A stretch of 64,000 bases of DNA from Mesaphorura yosii. Lineage: Eukaryota > Arthropoda > Collembola > Poduromorpha > Tullbergiidae. The notes under the pieces are model-generated. The model saw nothing but the letters and a program-made list of their open reading frames with translations, was not told where the DNA came from and did no database searches. This document shows, piece after piece, positions 11,728-24,900 of the stretch (positions within the stretch are counted from its first letter, which is position 1; every line of letters starts with the position of its first letter). Where the stretch lies: NCBI GenBank assembly GCA_009869945.1, contig WIXG01000035.1:1-64000 (forward strand). Direction: 5' to 3'. The position numbers were made by a program, and so were the translations under genes.

Positions 11728-14700
11728 ATGTCTGCACCCGTTCTGGAAGCCCCGATTCACAAGAATCGGGTGACAACATTGGGTCGGATTTCGGGTTTCA
11801 TTTCGAAGACTAGCCTCTTCACCGATGTGAACTTGGTTAGCAAACTTTACTCGGATCCAACCCCGCTGACATGTAAGTGCTGATGCTGTTGCATCGCGTA
11901 ATCTGTAAATATTATATTTGGATGGCAGCCATTGATTGGTGGCCGCTCCCGGGAGGCTCTGGGGCGTGGAAAAACTTCACTTTCCGTCAAATTGTATCCC
12001 AAACATACACGCCGGCGAGCATTGGCGACGTATTTGGACCCTTGTGGTCAACACATTGGTTTAGGGTATGAAATACCAGCTTTAAAATGATACGGGATAC
12101 GATGATCATACACTGATCGTACGTTTTCTTCAACCGTACATAATTGTGAAATTCATGGCTGACTAGGTTGTGATTACAATTCCCAACGAGTGGGTGGGTA
12201 AAGAGGTTCATTTGCGATGGAAAACTATGTGTGAAGCGACTATTTGGAGAGACGATGGAGCAAATGGGCAGATTCTTCAGGTACTGCTTTAGACAGCTTT
12301 AGACAGCTTTAGACATTCCGAACAAATGTGAACACCGGTGTTCCAGGGAATCTCGCCCGACTTCCGCGAAGAATATGTCCTGACCAAGAGCTGGTCGGGT
12401 GGTGGTCCGATTACATTGTACGTAGAAATGGCGTGCAACAACATGTTTGGCTCCGGTGACGATGTTTACGATAGCGAAATCAGTAAGATCCGTTTCGGTT
12501 TTAACGTACAACAAAGATGAAATTGAACTAATGTGTGGTTTGTCCTCAAGCGCCTCCAAATCCTGACAAGACGTACACATTATTGGTGGCAGACATAGTA
12601 GCATTTGAACCGAGCATGTTCAAACTCTACACTGATTTAGAAATATTGTACCAGATAGCGGAGAATTTGGGTGACGATCACAAAGGTTACCAAGCGATGT
12701 TTGCAGCCAATCAAATGGTGACACTCATTGAAGATGAACGATACAGGTAGTTACAGTTAGATGCTAGTAACTTCTTTTTCTGGGTCATATTGCCCCCACA
12801 TACAAGCGGTGACTGTATCCTGTAACGTATTTAGTGACGCAAGCGAGATAGCTGACAGATACTTTGCTCAAGAAAATGGCCAGAAAGCCTACACTCTAAT
12901 TTCAATGGGGCATTGTCACATTGATACTGCCTGGCTTTGGCCATACGACGAAACAATTCGCAAATGTGTGCGATCATGGTCATCACAAATTCGACTCATG
13001 GAGGAGTACCCAGACTTTATTTTCACGTGCTCACAAGTCAGCAAAGATCAACACTATTATCTCTTGCGCAAGTTATTAGAATGTCTGACGTTCTTTAATT
13101 GAAAATAAATTCCAGGCACAGCAGTACGCTTGGATGAAAGAATTCTATCCCACTTTTTACGAGGAGTTGAAAACTGCTATAACTTCTGGCCAATTTGTGC
13201 CAGTTGGTGGCACTTGGATTGAGATGGACGGAAACATTCCCAAGTTTTTGCCCAATTTGTCTTTCGTTTTCTGTTCTCTGTAGGCCGATGAGATTTGAAC
13301 CATGAATTTGTGTGTTTTAGTGGCGAGTCTTTCATGAGGCAGTTTTTTTATGGTCAGCGATTCTTCCGTCAAGAGTTTGGCATTACTTGCAAAGAATTTT
13401 GGCTTCCTGACACATTCGGCTATTCTGCTCAAATCCCCCAAATGATTAAGGTAATGTTCGTCTTCCATTCGTTTACCTATTGCGGCTAGACATTTAGCAA
13501 AGTCACCAGAAAAGATTGAAGCTCACCCGATAGATGTCCACCGGGGACTCTTTTGAAGATTTACCTCTATAATGAATAATACCACATTGTGTTCACAGCA
13601 CGTCGGAATCACTCGCTTCATGACACAGAAAATGTCTTGGAGCCTTGTGAATAAATTCCCGAACCACAACTTCTGGTGGGAAGGCATTGATGGCACACAG
13701 GTTTTGGTCCACTTTCCTCCTGGAAATACGTACAACATGAAGGGAGAGTAAGAAAATTTATTCTGAGCATTTATAGTCTCTTTTAACGCATCGTCCTAAA
13801 CCGCAGTGTTGAAGGAGTACGATTTTCTGAGACGAATTCTGAAGACAAAGGCCGTTCGAATGTAGCAATTTATTTGTTTGGAGTTGGCGACGGGGGCGGA
13901 GGTCCCACCAGAACATTCATCGAAAGGCAAAAGCGGCTGCAAAATGTGGACGGCATTCCAAAGTAAATCTTAATATTTGCTGAATTCAACAACACCGACT
14001 TCAATTCTAATTCGCGTTGCAGGATTCGATTCGGTACTCCAGAAGAGTTTTGGATAGAGCTGGAGAGGGAGAGTTCTAAATTCTACAAATGGGTGGGCGA
14101 GCTTTATTTGGAACTACACAACGCAACTTACACAACACAGTCTAAAATCAAATGGTACAACCGGAAATGTGAATTCTTCTTCCGAGAAGTTGAATTGCAG
14201 ATTGCCATTGCACTCGTGCAAGGAAAGATTACACAGGCTGAATTGTTTGCGTATGCCCACATTGAACAATTACGCTAATAGCTCCATATTTATCCGTTGA
14301 CTCTTAAATTCAGGGACGTTGAGACTATTGACGAAAACTGGAAGCAAGTTCTGCTGAACCAGTTCCACGATGTCCTTCCTGGTTCTTGCATTCAGATGGT
14401 TGCGGAAGACGCTTGGAGACTGTATGAGGGTGTATTCTCTGCACTTACTGCTCTGCGTGCTAAATACAACGGGTTAATCCTTGGCCCGACGGGAACAAAT
14501 AACATAATTTATAATCCACTAAACTGGGACGTAGAAACAGTAATATTTAATCAAGGCGCAGGCCTCACTGGTGCGAACACCCAAGCTGTGACCATCCGAA
14601 CTGAGCCAATTGATGATTCTACCGAAGGACACTATAGAATACCAAATGCATTCACCGCCGCTTTGGTTGACATGTCGGCCTCTGGTTACTCGGTCCTGAG

Positions 14701-16244
14701 CCCAAAACCGCCTACTTATCCCGTCTCATATACGAGTAAGAGCTTCTATGCTTTCTGATTGTCACGATCAAAGTTAATCTATGCGCTATTGACGCCTCAA
14801 TGTTTTAGGTAACGCAACGACTGGAACCTTGTCGAATGGCCTTGTCAATCTGCAAGTGGCATTGACTGGTTTTCCAACAGAATCAATGACATTCACTGGG
14901 CAGTTGACTGGTCGGCCGAATATCGCTGTCTACAACGATCGTATGGGAACAGGAATTGAGCCGGCGACGCTCTACCTGTATCGAGATGTGCCACTGTTTT
15001 GGGATGCGTGGGACGTCAACGACTATCATTTGGAAACACGCCGCGCGCTGAACTATTCACCGACTCCTGTGGTTGAACAGTTCTCAACAAACGCACCACT
15101 TGTGGGTGGTTACAAGTGGACCAGCACGTTTGGAAGAAACGGAAGCACAGTTGAACGCTATGCGATTCTGCGGGCAAATTCAAGAATGATTGAGTACTTT
15201 CTTATAATTGACTGGAAGGAATCGCATAAATTTTTGAAGGTTGAATTTCCAGTCGACGTGCTTTCGCGTGAAGCAACTTACGAAATTCAGTACGGCCATG
15301 CGAAACGGCCTACTCACATAAATACTTCGTGGGATATGGCCAAGTTTGAAGTCTGTGGCCACAAGTAAGTTGACGGCAACTCGTTTTAGTAATTAGTTAT
15401 AGCAAAAATTGGAATTGCATGACTTCGAGTCGTGATTTTACGGATAGCTGACTAGTCACAATCGTGACTAACCTAATTAATTGCTTTAGATGGATGGACA
15501 TTTCGCAGCGAGACAAAGGCGTCACTTTCATAACTGACTCGAAATATGGCTGGCATGTTCGTGACAATATCGTCAAATTATCGCTGGTTCGTGCGCCCAA
15601 GAATCCTGACGCTAACTGTGATATGCACAAGCATTTCATTTACTATGCAGTTTTGCCACATGAAGGTGAGGCATTTAATTAGCGAGTAAATGCGAACTTT
15701 CTAAAGTAAAAAAAGTGCTTTCAGGCACATTTCAGGAGGCGGAAGTCATCCGAAGGGCGTACGAACTAAACTACTTTGGGTCAAACAATGTCTTGGTTTC
15801 AAAAGCAGCCAACGCAGCGTAAGACACCAAATGCCAAGCGTTATGATTTATAAACTCACCGTCAAATGTGGATTCATTTCAGCGTGCCCCAGAATTGGGT
15901 ATCTTGTGACAGTCCTGCCATTGTGGTCGAAGCCTGTAAACCAGCCCACGATCGTTCGGACGCACTTTTGGTGCGATCCTATGAAGCGTTTGGTGGAACC
16001 CAATCAACCAGGTACTAAATTATCCCGGCTCTCAGGCCGATGATATTCGTGCGGTCAAGAGCAAGATCAAAACTTTGAGAATTAACCTTTTAGATTTACT
16101 GCTGGATTTGCACTGCGAAGCGTCGTAATATGCAACGGACTGGAGGACCCCGAGACGGAGGTGCCCTTCGATAGTGCGACAAATTCGTTTGAAACGATTT
16201 TCACGCCTTTCCAAATCAGGTCGTTCCTTCTCGTATTTGCATGA
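11728..16244 (+). CDS. MAN2C1: Cytosolic alpha-mannosidase, GH38
   Basis: Glycoside hydrolase family 38 enzyme that trims free oligomannosides in the cytosol; 1082 residues, close to the 1040 of the human protein. Seventeen exons: 11728-11872, 11929-12065, 12167-12280, 12347-12482, 12551-12746, 12835-13036, 13116-13243, 13321-13450, 13599-13747, 13807-13962, 14023-14250, 14314-14735, 14809-15364, 15490-15665, 15725-15818, 15883-16011, 16094-16244; all phases agree. Metal-binding [12 protein letters not shown] lies near residue 268, and the nucleophile Asp is in [11 protein letters not shown] near residue 383. Further family blocks are [42 protein letters not shown] and the C-terminal HKFLKVEFP. 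There is no signal peptide, which fits the cytosolic member rather than lysosomal or Golgi enzymes. Introns 6 (GTCAGC) and 7 (GTTTTT) have weak donors. Confidence 0.97.
12287..12315. repeat. Short tandem repeat in MAN2C1 intron 3
   Basis: Nearly three copies of a 10-bp unit (TTTAGACAGC) lie just upstream of the acceptor of exon 4. No function is evident. Confidence 0.7.
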
Positions 16245-16365
16245 GAAAATTTCAATGTACGATTACGCAGGGCTATGCTATGCACTTATCTATAAGTTAC
16301 TACAACTGAATAGTACCACAGAGAATTGAATCGTGATTAGTGATTACACTTTTAAACAATCACAA

Positions 16366-16371
16366 AATAAA
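16366..16371 (+). terminator. AATAAA polyadenylation signal of MAN2C1
   Basis: A perfect AATAAA lies 122 nt past the MAN2C1 stop codon, a normal distance for a short 3' UTR. Confidence 0.6.
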
Positions 16372-18112
16372 TCGATACGTATTTTAAGGGAATGACTTAT
16401 TGACTTCCCCTTTCTAGAGTGCGTCTTTGTCGAGGGATGAGCTCATCATTAATATCTGTTAACACGAAATATTCATTAAGCTCTTTTTATTTGCTTGCAC
16501 TTCTAAATGTATGACTCATTCCGGAATACATTAGAGTGCAGGATGTGGGCAACCAGGTGAACCGTCATTTGCAGCCTCGGAAATCGTGGTGAGCGGGCCG
16601 TGTGTGTTTATCAATAAAAATCAATGAATGCGATGGATGCGTTGTGATGTTGATGACAAGTTGGAAATCATTCCAGTTGCTTTTCGGCTGGAAGCAAGAA
16701 AATAACCAAAAATCAGTGAATGAAACTCAAGCCTTGACGTGACACGACTTCTGTACAATTCACACTGAGACTGCAGTGAAGATGCTTCTGGGTATGGGAA
16801 GCAAGAGTTACCTAGCCGTGATTAAGCACGCATGCACGTAATTCCTGAACCACTTCCAAGATCAAAAGCTGCAACATGCAATGCACACAGTAAAATGCTT
16901 CAGGACGCAAATCGTTTGACAGATATCACACACAACAAAGCGTATCGTGGCGTGGACTGTGAACCCTATTATTACAGGAACATGGACCAAGGTGGAGAAA
17001 GATGCTCTGGACCTGCAGATGAATTTGGTAAAATATTTCTCAATTCCGTGATTATGCTTTGCTCCCGCATAATCACTGAATTTGTCTTGCTCTCATCGCA
17101 CTGACGGGCATTAATTTCATAGTGAAATAGTAGCTAATAATGAGTGTTTTGAGTTGGTCATGATCATGTGCGAGAATAATTATCATCACCGTCCCAGGTT
17201 TCTCAGTGCAGCAGAGGGATGCGGCCCATCGCCTACACTTCCTACAAATACTACATTGTACCGAGCCTAAGAGATACGATTGTAACTGATCGCCCTTACA
17301 CACTAACGCGCATGGTACGTCGCAAGAATTGCAAGTATAACACTTTGATTTGATGGACTTGCATTAAAGAAACACACATTCTCTGTGTGGTCTTCGACAT
17401 GTCCTATTTTCGATATGCATGACACACTACAATTCTGAATGCAACAGTAGTATCTTCGAACAGGTGTTAAATTGATATTAATTAGCATCGTAAATATCGT
17501 CATCTTCAAGAATACACTCGCACTTTAATGACAAAATTCTGCAGATGTCAATTAAATAGTATTCATAATAGTTTTTTCTCTCTGGAGTTAAATACCACGG
17601 AATATTATCCAACACAAACTAGCAAATGGGCAACCAACAACTTTTATTACTGACGATCTGCTAAATGAGGAATCGTCAATTTTTGTGCCTCCAAAGTAAT
17701 GAGAATAAAGTACTATAGTACAGCATTATTGTTATGCATTGAAACTAAAGCATAGAGAAAGCGAATCCCGCTGAGATGTCTTGTTTTAATAACGAAATAA
17801 CATGATGTGCTTATAGGGAGGCACACCAGCTCCGGTCTCTCTTTAACGATGAGTGATGAAACGGAGTAAGGCGAGTAAATGCCTTTTTATTCTGTGATAT
17901 TACACTTTTTTCATTTCTCTTACCGCGTTTCCAGGTCTTCTCTTCGTGCACTCTGCGCGAGTGAGACTGTCTATTTACACAACGAAATACGGCACATACG
18001 AAGACCGCGTTATTATGTAATTCACATCTCACCACCGCTGCACTCAGCTCACTCAGCGTAGGTTCAACTTTTTCACTCCGGAAGGAAGGAAGGAAGTCAG
18101 AATGAGCGCACG

Positions 18113-18150
18113 AATAAAAGAGGCTCGCCCGGCCAGAGAAGGCGTCAGTC
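18113..18150 (+). promoter_or_regulatory. Orphan TATA/initiator pair
   Basis: AATAAAAG at 18113-18120 is followed by TCAGTC at 18145-18150; the 32-nt spacing is that of an arthropod TATA/Inr promoter on the plus strand. No recognisable coding region follows. The first ATG downstream (about 18430) opens only 28 codons. A second CATAAAAGCG element lies near 18394. It could drive a noncoding transcript or a distant spliced gene. Confidence 0.35.
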
Positions 18151-18943
18151 AATCGCAATCTGAAACTTTTCCGTCCTATTCCTGCTTTCTTTTATCCACA
18201 GTAATAAAAAGTCTGTGAGTTGGCGGTTTCTGCTGCTGACGCTGACGCTGGTGTGACTTTCTTCATTATTTGCACAATAATTACTTTCGTCACTTGTTCA
18301 TCGTGTTTGCACGGCCAGGCGAACGTGTGCAACTCACAACGCTGTGGCTGCTCTTTTCTGCCACCGCGAGGTTTCTTTTGAATAAAAACGAGCATAAAAG
18401 CGCGAGCGAACGTTTTCGTAGTGGACTTCATATGTGTTGTAAATTGCTGAAAGGATGCAAGAATGAGCTAGCCAGAAATGAAACCCCGCAAGCAGCATGC
18501 ATGAAGTCGGCTCGTTGAAGAAGTGTACGCGCGAGCAGAATTTATGCCAAAAATGACCACACCCTTCATCCTTTCCTATGCGCATAGATAACTTTACCAC
18601 GGAATCGAATCTGGTTCCAGTTTGGGTTTGGGTTCAATACGCAGTATAAAGTTAGTGATTTGGCGTCAAAACTTTCTGGTTTCTGAATGAAATTCCCAGG
18701 CTCTTGGCTAACTGGATAAATATGATTACGCAACAATGCCACGAAAGCGATTGTAACTTTGGAAGGCGTGTGCCCATTCTTTGCGAGTTCACTTCCTCTC
18801 CGCGTATAATGCAAGTCAAAATTCGAAAGGAAAAGTCAACACGACAATTTCACATTGGAGCAGGATGAATGATCAGAAATGTGACCCATGTGAATTTATG
18901 TATCTTTCATTTCGGGTTGAATTGAATTGAGGACGTAGTTTGT

Positions 18944-19021
18944 GGACCGTGTGCGTACGGTCCGCAGAGGTGGCTAAATGGGCAAAGCACAATTACGAGG
19001 TGTTTGGGTTCGGCAAACACC
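18944..19021. other. Two perfect hairpins, possible structured RNA
   Basis: GGACCGT (18944-18950) pairs perfectly with ACGGTCC (18957-18963) around a six-base loop. GGTGTTTG (18999-19006) pairs with CAAACACC (19014-19021) around a seven-base loop. The two stems are 35 nt apart in sequence with no coding potential. It does not fold as a tRNA by eye. Confidence 0.35.
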
Positions 19022-21992
19022 AATGTGTAATACGGAACGGGATACCGCATATCATTGTTTGACTTTATTGTTACCAATTTGTGTACATTTCAGTTACGTT
19101 TCCCGAGGGTTCCCCAGCGTTCGGCCCTTCATAGTGTGATTGCCTTTCATATAGCACGACAGGGCAGCAACTCTGTGCAGACTCTGCTGAAGTCTTGTTA
19201 AACGTGTGCATTAAACCGACGCTACAATATTGAATTTATCCTAACAGAGAAAAGGCCCAAACCACGCCGTGAAGGGAGTCCAAGTGAAACGTAAGCCAAT
19301 TTGTATTAAACTGTTATCCCCACAGGACTCTGCGTTTAATAACCTTGTAGTTATTGTTGCCCCGACCCGGGAATCGACGACCGCCTGAATCTGAAACAGA
19401 GAGCGGTCTAGATGTGATTTTTGTCGTGTCTGATAAAACTTATGGCACTAATTAAAATCGGACTCGCATGAAGCTGAGTAATTTTGATCATGAGGCATTG
19501 CGCACCCGTTTGACACCTTCGATGGTCAATTCATTCATCTCTTACGTTGCATGCGTCACAGTCTTTGCGAAAGCAAGCTACAGATTTCAGACTTCCGGTG
19601 GTTCTGACTGTTTGAACAGACCGGGCCGTAAGGAATTGCCGAATGACATTGTAGTCGGGCCGAGGAAGAGGAGGACGAAAATACAATTGCACAAAGAGGT
19701 TGTAAAAGACAAATTACGCTACTGTTATTACATCAATGGTCACCCAAACATGGATTCATTGACACCCACAAAGCGAGAGCCCACAATCCAACCACCAAAT
19801 GTATGAAACCTATAAAAATGGTGGTTTAAAACTTAAAACCCTGTTTAAAGCTTCTTCTGCTTGCAAGAAAGAACTTTCCATTCATCCTGAATTCGATTCA
19901 GTAGCAGCATCAGCACCCTTCGCTAGGCAGTCACAATGCTGGCATGGACAATACGCACAAAAGTTGTGCTCCGAAATAAATAAACAGATGACAATAACGA
20001 AAAATAGCTTTTTATTCCATCTGCCATTCTTCGCGAGATTCCACACTCCTCCGGAACCTCTTACTGCACAGCCTCGAATAAATCTTCGCATCAAGGGGCG
20101 ATTCTCCACAGCAAAGTCGTGATGACAACGACAATGATGCGACGTCGTCGTGCATGAAAGAAGCAAGATCCGTTTCCCGTCAATTGTGCGACAATCAGGA
20201 AAGCTAAATGCTAAATACGATTTGGGGCTTTTATAAAAAGTTGGATTCGGAGTCGGAAGAAAGAAGTCGTTTCCGGATCTTTCAAAAGTTTATTTGAAAC
20301 TTCGATCATGTTCTGTCGCATTCGTTTATCAAGCGTTTGATTCACTAGTAAATCTACGAATTTATTTTCCAGTTACAATTACTGAGAATAAGTTATTAAA
20401 AACAATAGATTCATACAAGCCTCGAACATTAGTAATTGAGCAAAGTTCGAGGTTTTATTGTAATAAATTACAGCTACATGGTTTGTGTGTTAAACATTTT
20501 ATTTATACGTCAGTCATTCTTATACCGAGAGTTCATGTTCACTTTGAATAAAGCCAAGCAGTCATGACACATGTCAACCGATCATAACATGTAATATTAT
20601 GTCATAAGCACATAAAGTGGGCATTGCAAAATTGAAAAGAAGAAAGTCTTCAAAGAAAAGTTGGACGGGCACATTTCTGGTTCTGAATTCCGGTTCCTTC
20701 CATGAGTACTGGTTTCGCCTTCTTTTCTGGCTTCGCAGTTTAACTGAAATGCAAGAAGAACCTCCTCTGCTAAATAATGTAGTCGAAATAATAGAGATTA
20801 GCCAGTTTGTGTCTGAGCAGCAAGCAACAGACGATAAACAACAGGGCGCAGTAAACAGAAAGACCAAAGAAGAATGAAGCTGATGACGTGTAATTGATCT
20901 TGTTAGAGACAAAAGTTCAAAACATCGGCCAGGATGCTTGATCCTCGTTTCTTTCAGCAAGGCAAAACATAGTTACTGGGCTTAGCTCAGCTCGCTCGTC
21001 CGGAATGACGGGCCCAACTTTTTCTATTATTTTCTGCTGCTGGTGTTATAAATGAGGGGCTAAACCCAGTTGGATTTTGATTAAAATCCTTTCTAATACT
21101 CACACCTTTTTATTTTTCACTTAATTTAGTTTTATTTGACTGAATTTTCTACAGGAGATTCCAAGCACAGAAAAGTTTCTTGTTTAGAGATTACAACTTT
21201 GTCATGTCCGAAATGAGGATTTGAGCTCCGATTTTTGTATTTCGATTCGTTTTTAGAAATTGGGACGGTCGGCTCCCTCATTTATTTATTAAAATGCAAG
21301 GGCCGTCCTCCAACAGGCTCTTTTTCCAACTTCCGTCGGTTCGCATTGGCTTTAAGGGATGGGAGCAGAGAATAAACTAATAATTCAATTAGTTAAGGTA
21401 AGGAGAAACAGCACTAGCCATTTGAAATATGTCGGCTCGCATGCATCTGTATTGTGGAAATCGCATTGAATTAAATCTCTCACAGTATAATTCACTCTGT
21501 GTTGTGCCGTAATGAAGCGAAAAGAATTACGGATTGAACCCTTATCGTGCGAGCCGCACCATTTTTGATACTGTGCCATGTGAAATTATGGCCATATTTC
21601 GTGAAAATACTAGTTTAATATTTCTCTGCACCGTGTGCTTTCAGTGGCCAAAGCCAGAGCCAAGTCCGAGGTCGTAAATGCGCCGATATTTACTCTGGAC
21701 TGGACAAGGACGCTATCTTCTCCTCACGCTTGAGTAAAAATGTTTATGGCGGAGCGACCCTGCTATCAGATTGGACAGGCAAGGTGATGATGGCTGTGGC
21801 TATGCTTCTGAGCTTGCAACTCACATTATACAGGAATTCAGATTCGCTGGTCGTTGGTGCAAACAAGCAATAATGGTTTATTACGCTTACGTTTTTTGCT
21901 AACATAACAGTACAACTAAGAAAGTTTTCGCAACATAAATTTACGATTAAGACTTGTAAAAGTAGGATATGTTCAAGTATTAATATCAAATT

Positions 21993-24900
21993 TTAGTATG
22001 GCATCCACGGTTGATTTAACATCATTCGTGGGAAATGAGGATGGTGATAATGATGTGGAAATGAGGTTGGAGGCGGCGGTGGAAGCGGGAAGGATGCCAT
22101 GTCCAGTTTTGTATTGCTGGGACCATTACCGTGGCATGGCTTGCCATCACGAACTAGCACGGGGACAGCGACGCGTCTCGGAGACGGATTCGTCAGTTCC
22201 ATGATCCGACTGCTGGCACCGCCGTGGTGGTGACCATGCCGTAACAGGAAAGACGTTGCATTGACTCCAGTTGATTGCATTTCACTTTCAGTCCTGAAAA
22301 GCAGCAAACAGTGGAATGAGTTTGGGTGTGCCGTGATTGAATGCATGCAAGTAAAGACATATAAACAGACTCTATGGGAAATGTGCATTTAGTGAGCAAA
22401 TTCTAAAACTCCGATCTATCGTGTCATTTAACTAAGTAAGTGAAATGAAGGAATAAGAAGAAAGTCTTACCTGTGGACGTTATGCTCACCAAATGCAGTC
22501 ATACTTTCGTCGTGTGGGAAAGATTACACAAAATTAAAACAAGAATTCTTGGCCTCTCGTCTAAATATTAGCATTAATTTGTTCACCGTTAATTACCTTT
22601 TCGTTTTGTAACGGTGATTTTGGAACCAAATCTTAACTTGAGTGGGAGTTAAACGTATAATGCTTGCCAAGTGCTCGCGTTCGGGCGCGGACAAATATCG
22701 TTGTTGGCGAAATCTCCTTTCTAACTCATAGGTTTGCGATTTCGAGAATAAAACGCGACGTTTCCTTTTTTTCCCACTCCCGCCAGGTGGGACAGTGCCA
22801 CCAATTCGCATGCCACCTGATTGATCCATTGCTGCGGAGGAGCTGGTCCTTAGCGAGCTTTCGACTTCCTCGTCATCGCCGTCGGCATCAACCTCTTCGT
22901 CCTCGTCTTCAGTGACTCCTTCAGCATCTTTGGATTCGTGCTTCAAATGATGGTGAAGTTGCTGCTGCTGATAATGCCTCGATTTGTGAAAATGTTGTCG
23001 CCTGTGCCTTTCTTCCAAGTCCCGCTCACATTCTTCATCATCTCGCATGTCCATGCTGTCATCTTCATTTGACGTGATGACTGAACTGGTCGAACGTGGT
23101 CCAGCCTTGATCGTACTCGTGTCATTATTGTTGGCTTCTGGCTTCTGAATGTCGCTATTACCGCTGCTGCTATTGGTGTATCCGTGAACAGAGTGAGTGC
23201 TCGAATCCGCAGGAACGATATCGGGTTTAAATCTTGACATAGATGATTCTTCTGCGGATGAGGTACTGTCAGGGCTCAGGGCGACCGATTCTTCTGCAAT
23301 AAAATAACCAGGACAAATGAGAACAGAGCATGAATTTATCACATCTGCGATAAATACGCCATTGGACTTTGAAAGAATTTGATGAATCATGTCACATTAT
23401 TACAAGTAACATGGCTACACTTTTTTTATTAATCGATGTAATATTCGGAAGCAGTAAGAGAAAGGGTCCCTTCGAGCATTGAATCAGTTCTATGCAACCC
23501 TTCAGAAACACAATTTATACACGTTTCATTTGGAGACCAGATAAATGGATTGCTATTGCAAACGTTGCCTGAAGCCCATCACCGCGCGTAAGTTTTACAG
23601 CGCGCCGAATGAATATTTATTTTGGCCCCTTTTAAGTGTCATCAGTGTACTCTCTTTCAGGATGCGTTCTAACCAATCGATTCATTTGTCATGCGAGCCT
23701 TATACTGCTCAAAAGGTACAAATGCTTCACGCTAAGCTCGTAATAAAAATATTCGGTTTTTGAATTGAAAGGACACACGCCCTCGAGGGTAGGAAATTTC
23801 ACAACCTTTCTCCTGCTCTAAAAGTTGTAGAAGTTGAGACTTTGATTCAAGAGTAAATGCAAGAAAGTCAACAATTCATATGATACTACACGGGGCACAG
23901 AGCCTATTGTTTCGTCTGGTGCGTCCGTTCGTCAGACCAATTAAGCTAAAATTGCTGAAATGGAGTCAAACAGCAGGATGCCTGAATATTAACGAAATAA
24001 TTCTTAATTAGAGCAAGCTATTGCGAATGAACATTTTCGCTAACCTACGTTCTGGAGAATCTGGCGGATGTGAATCTTCAGAATAGTAAATACGGCAATC
24101 TTATTCGTGCGTTGTGTTAGCAAGCGACTTGCCGAATTAAATATCAGTTGGGTGACATTTGAATTCGAAGTGCGTTTACGTTTACTTCTTTCTTCCTCAT
24201 GAATAAAGACTCATGAATAAAAAACGGTCTCAATCTTGTGATCACGATTGTCGCCTAACATAAAAAATTACGAAACCTGCATGTCTTGCATTGCGGCATA
24301 CAAAGAGTGATTCCAATAAAAATTAAAATACAGCAATGAATAGGGCGCAGAGACTTAGAAGAAATTAGCTTTAATGTGACGCGTAAGATTATTTAACAAA
24401 GCGCAGATGGCAGTTGCACCTTTGTTTTCTACGGCACCTCACTTGGCTTCATTTTTATTCTTGCACGCGCCTACAAGTCACAACATTCGTTCATGAAATT
24501 AAATATTAAATTTATGCATTGCGTGTGGACCACACATTAAGTCGGTGATTTATCTCATCATGAATTCCTTCTGCATATTAAGCAGGGTTTTATAACCGAC
24601 ATTGAAATAGCGAAACACAAAGTAATGAGTAAATCATGTGCGGTAATTTGTAATCTGAACTGGTGTGAGTTTTCGTTGGTGTCCGTACCGGACATTGAAT
24701 GCTTCCCGTTCCGGTGTACAGTCGTTTTTTAAAACTTGACATTAAGTCTTTAACTTGGCACGGCAGGGCGCTTGGGAGAAAGAAATCACGGCTGAATAAG
24801 CATAAATCAAAGTGTTGGCGGAATTACTTCCCTTAACTTGGCGTACGGGGCTCTTTCCTAGCAAGTTTGGTTTTTAACTTACTCGACTTCTCACCTGCGG

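Larger units (their letters stand above)
16372..21992. other. Gene-poor interval downstream of MAN2C1 and vnd
   Basis: About 5.6 kb between the convergent 3' ends of MAN2C1 and vnd. Several open frames of 80-128 codons occur (for example 19468-19806 and 19799-20122 on plus, 20960-20574 on minus), but none shows a family motif, consistent splice signals or protein-like composition, and I do not call them. The interval includes an isolated TATA/Inr pair near 18113-18150 and two perfect hairpins near 18944-19021, entered separately. Confidence 0.5.

Noticed and set aside
18960-19025. tRNA-like segment near the double hairpin
   Set aside because: D-arm-like sequence is present, but the T-arm loop and acceptor stem do not form; described as hairpins only.
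19468-20122. Two overlapping plus-strand frames of 112 and 107 codons
   Set aside because: Different frames, no family resemblance, no splice signals joining them, low-quality composition.
20574-20960. 128-codon minus frame and 86-codon plus frame on opposite strands
   Set aside because: They mirror each other over the same DNA; neither shows motifs or conserved residues that I know.
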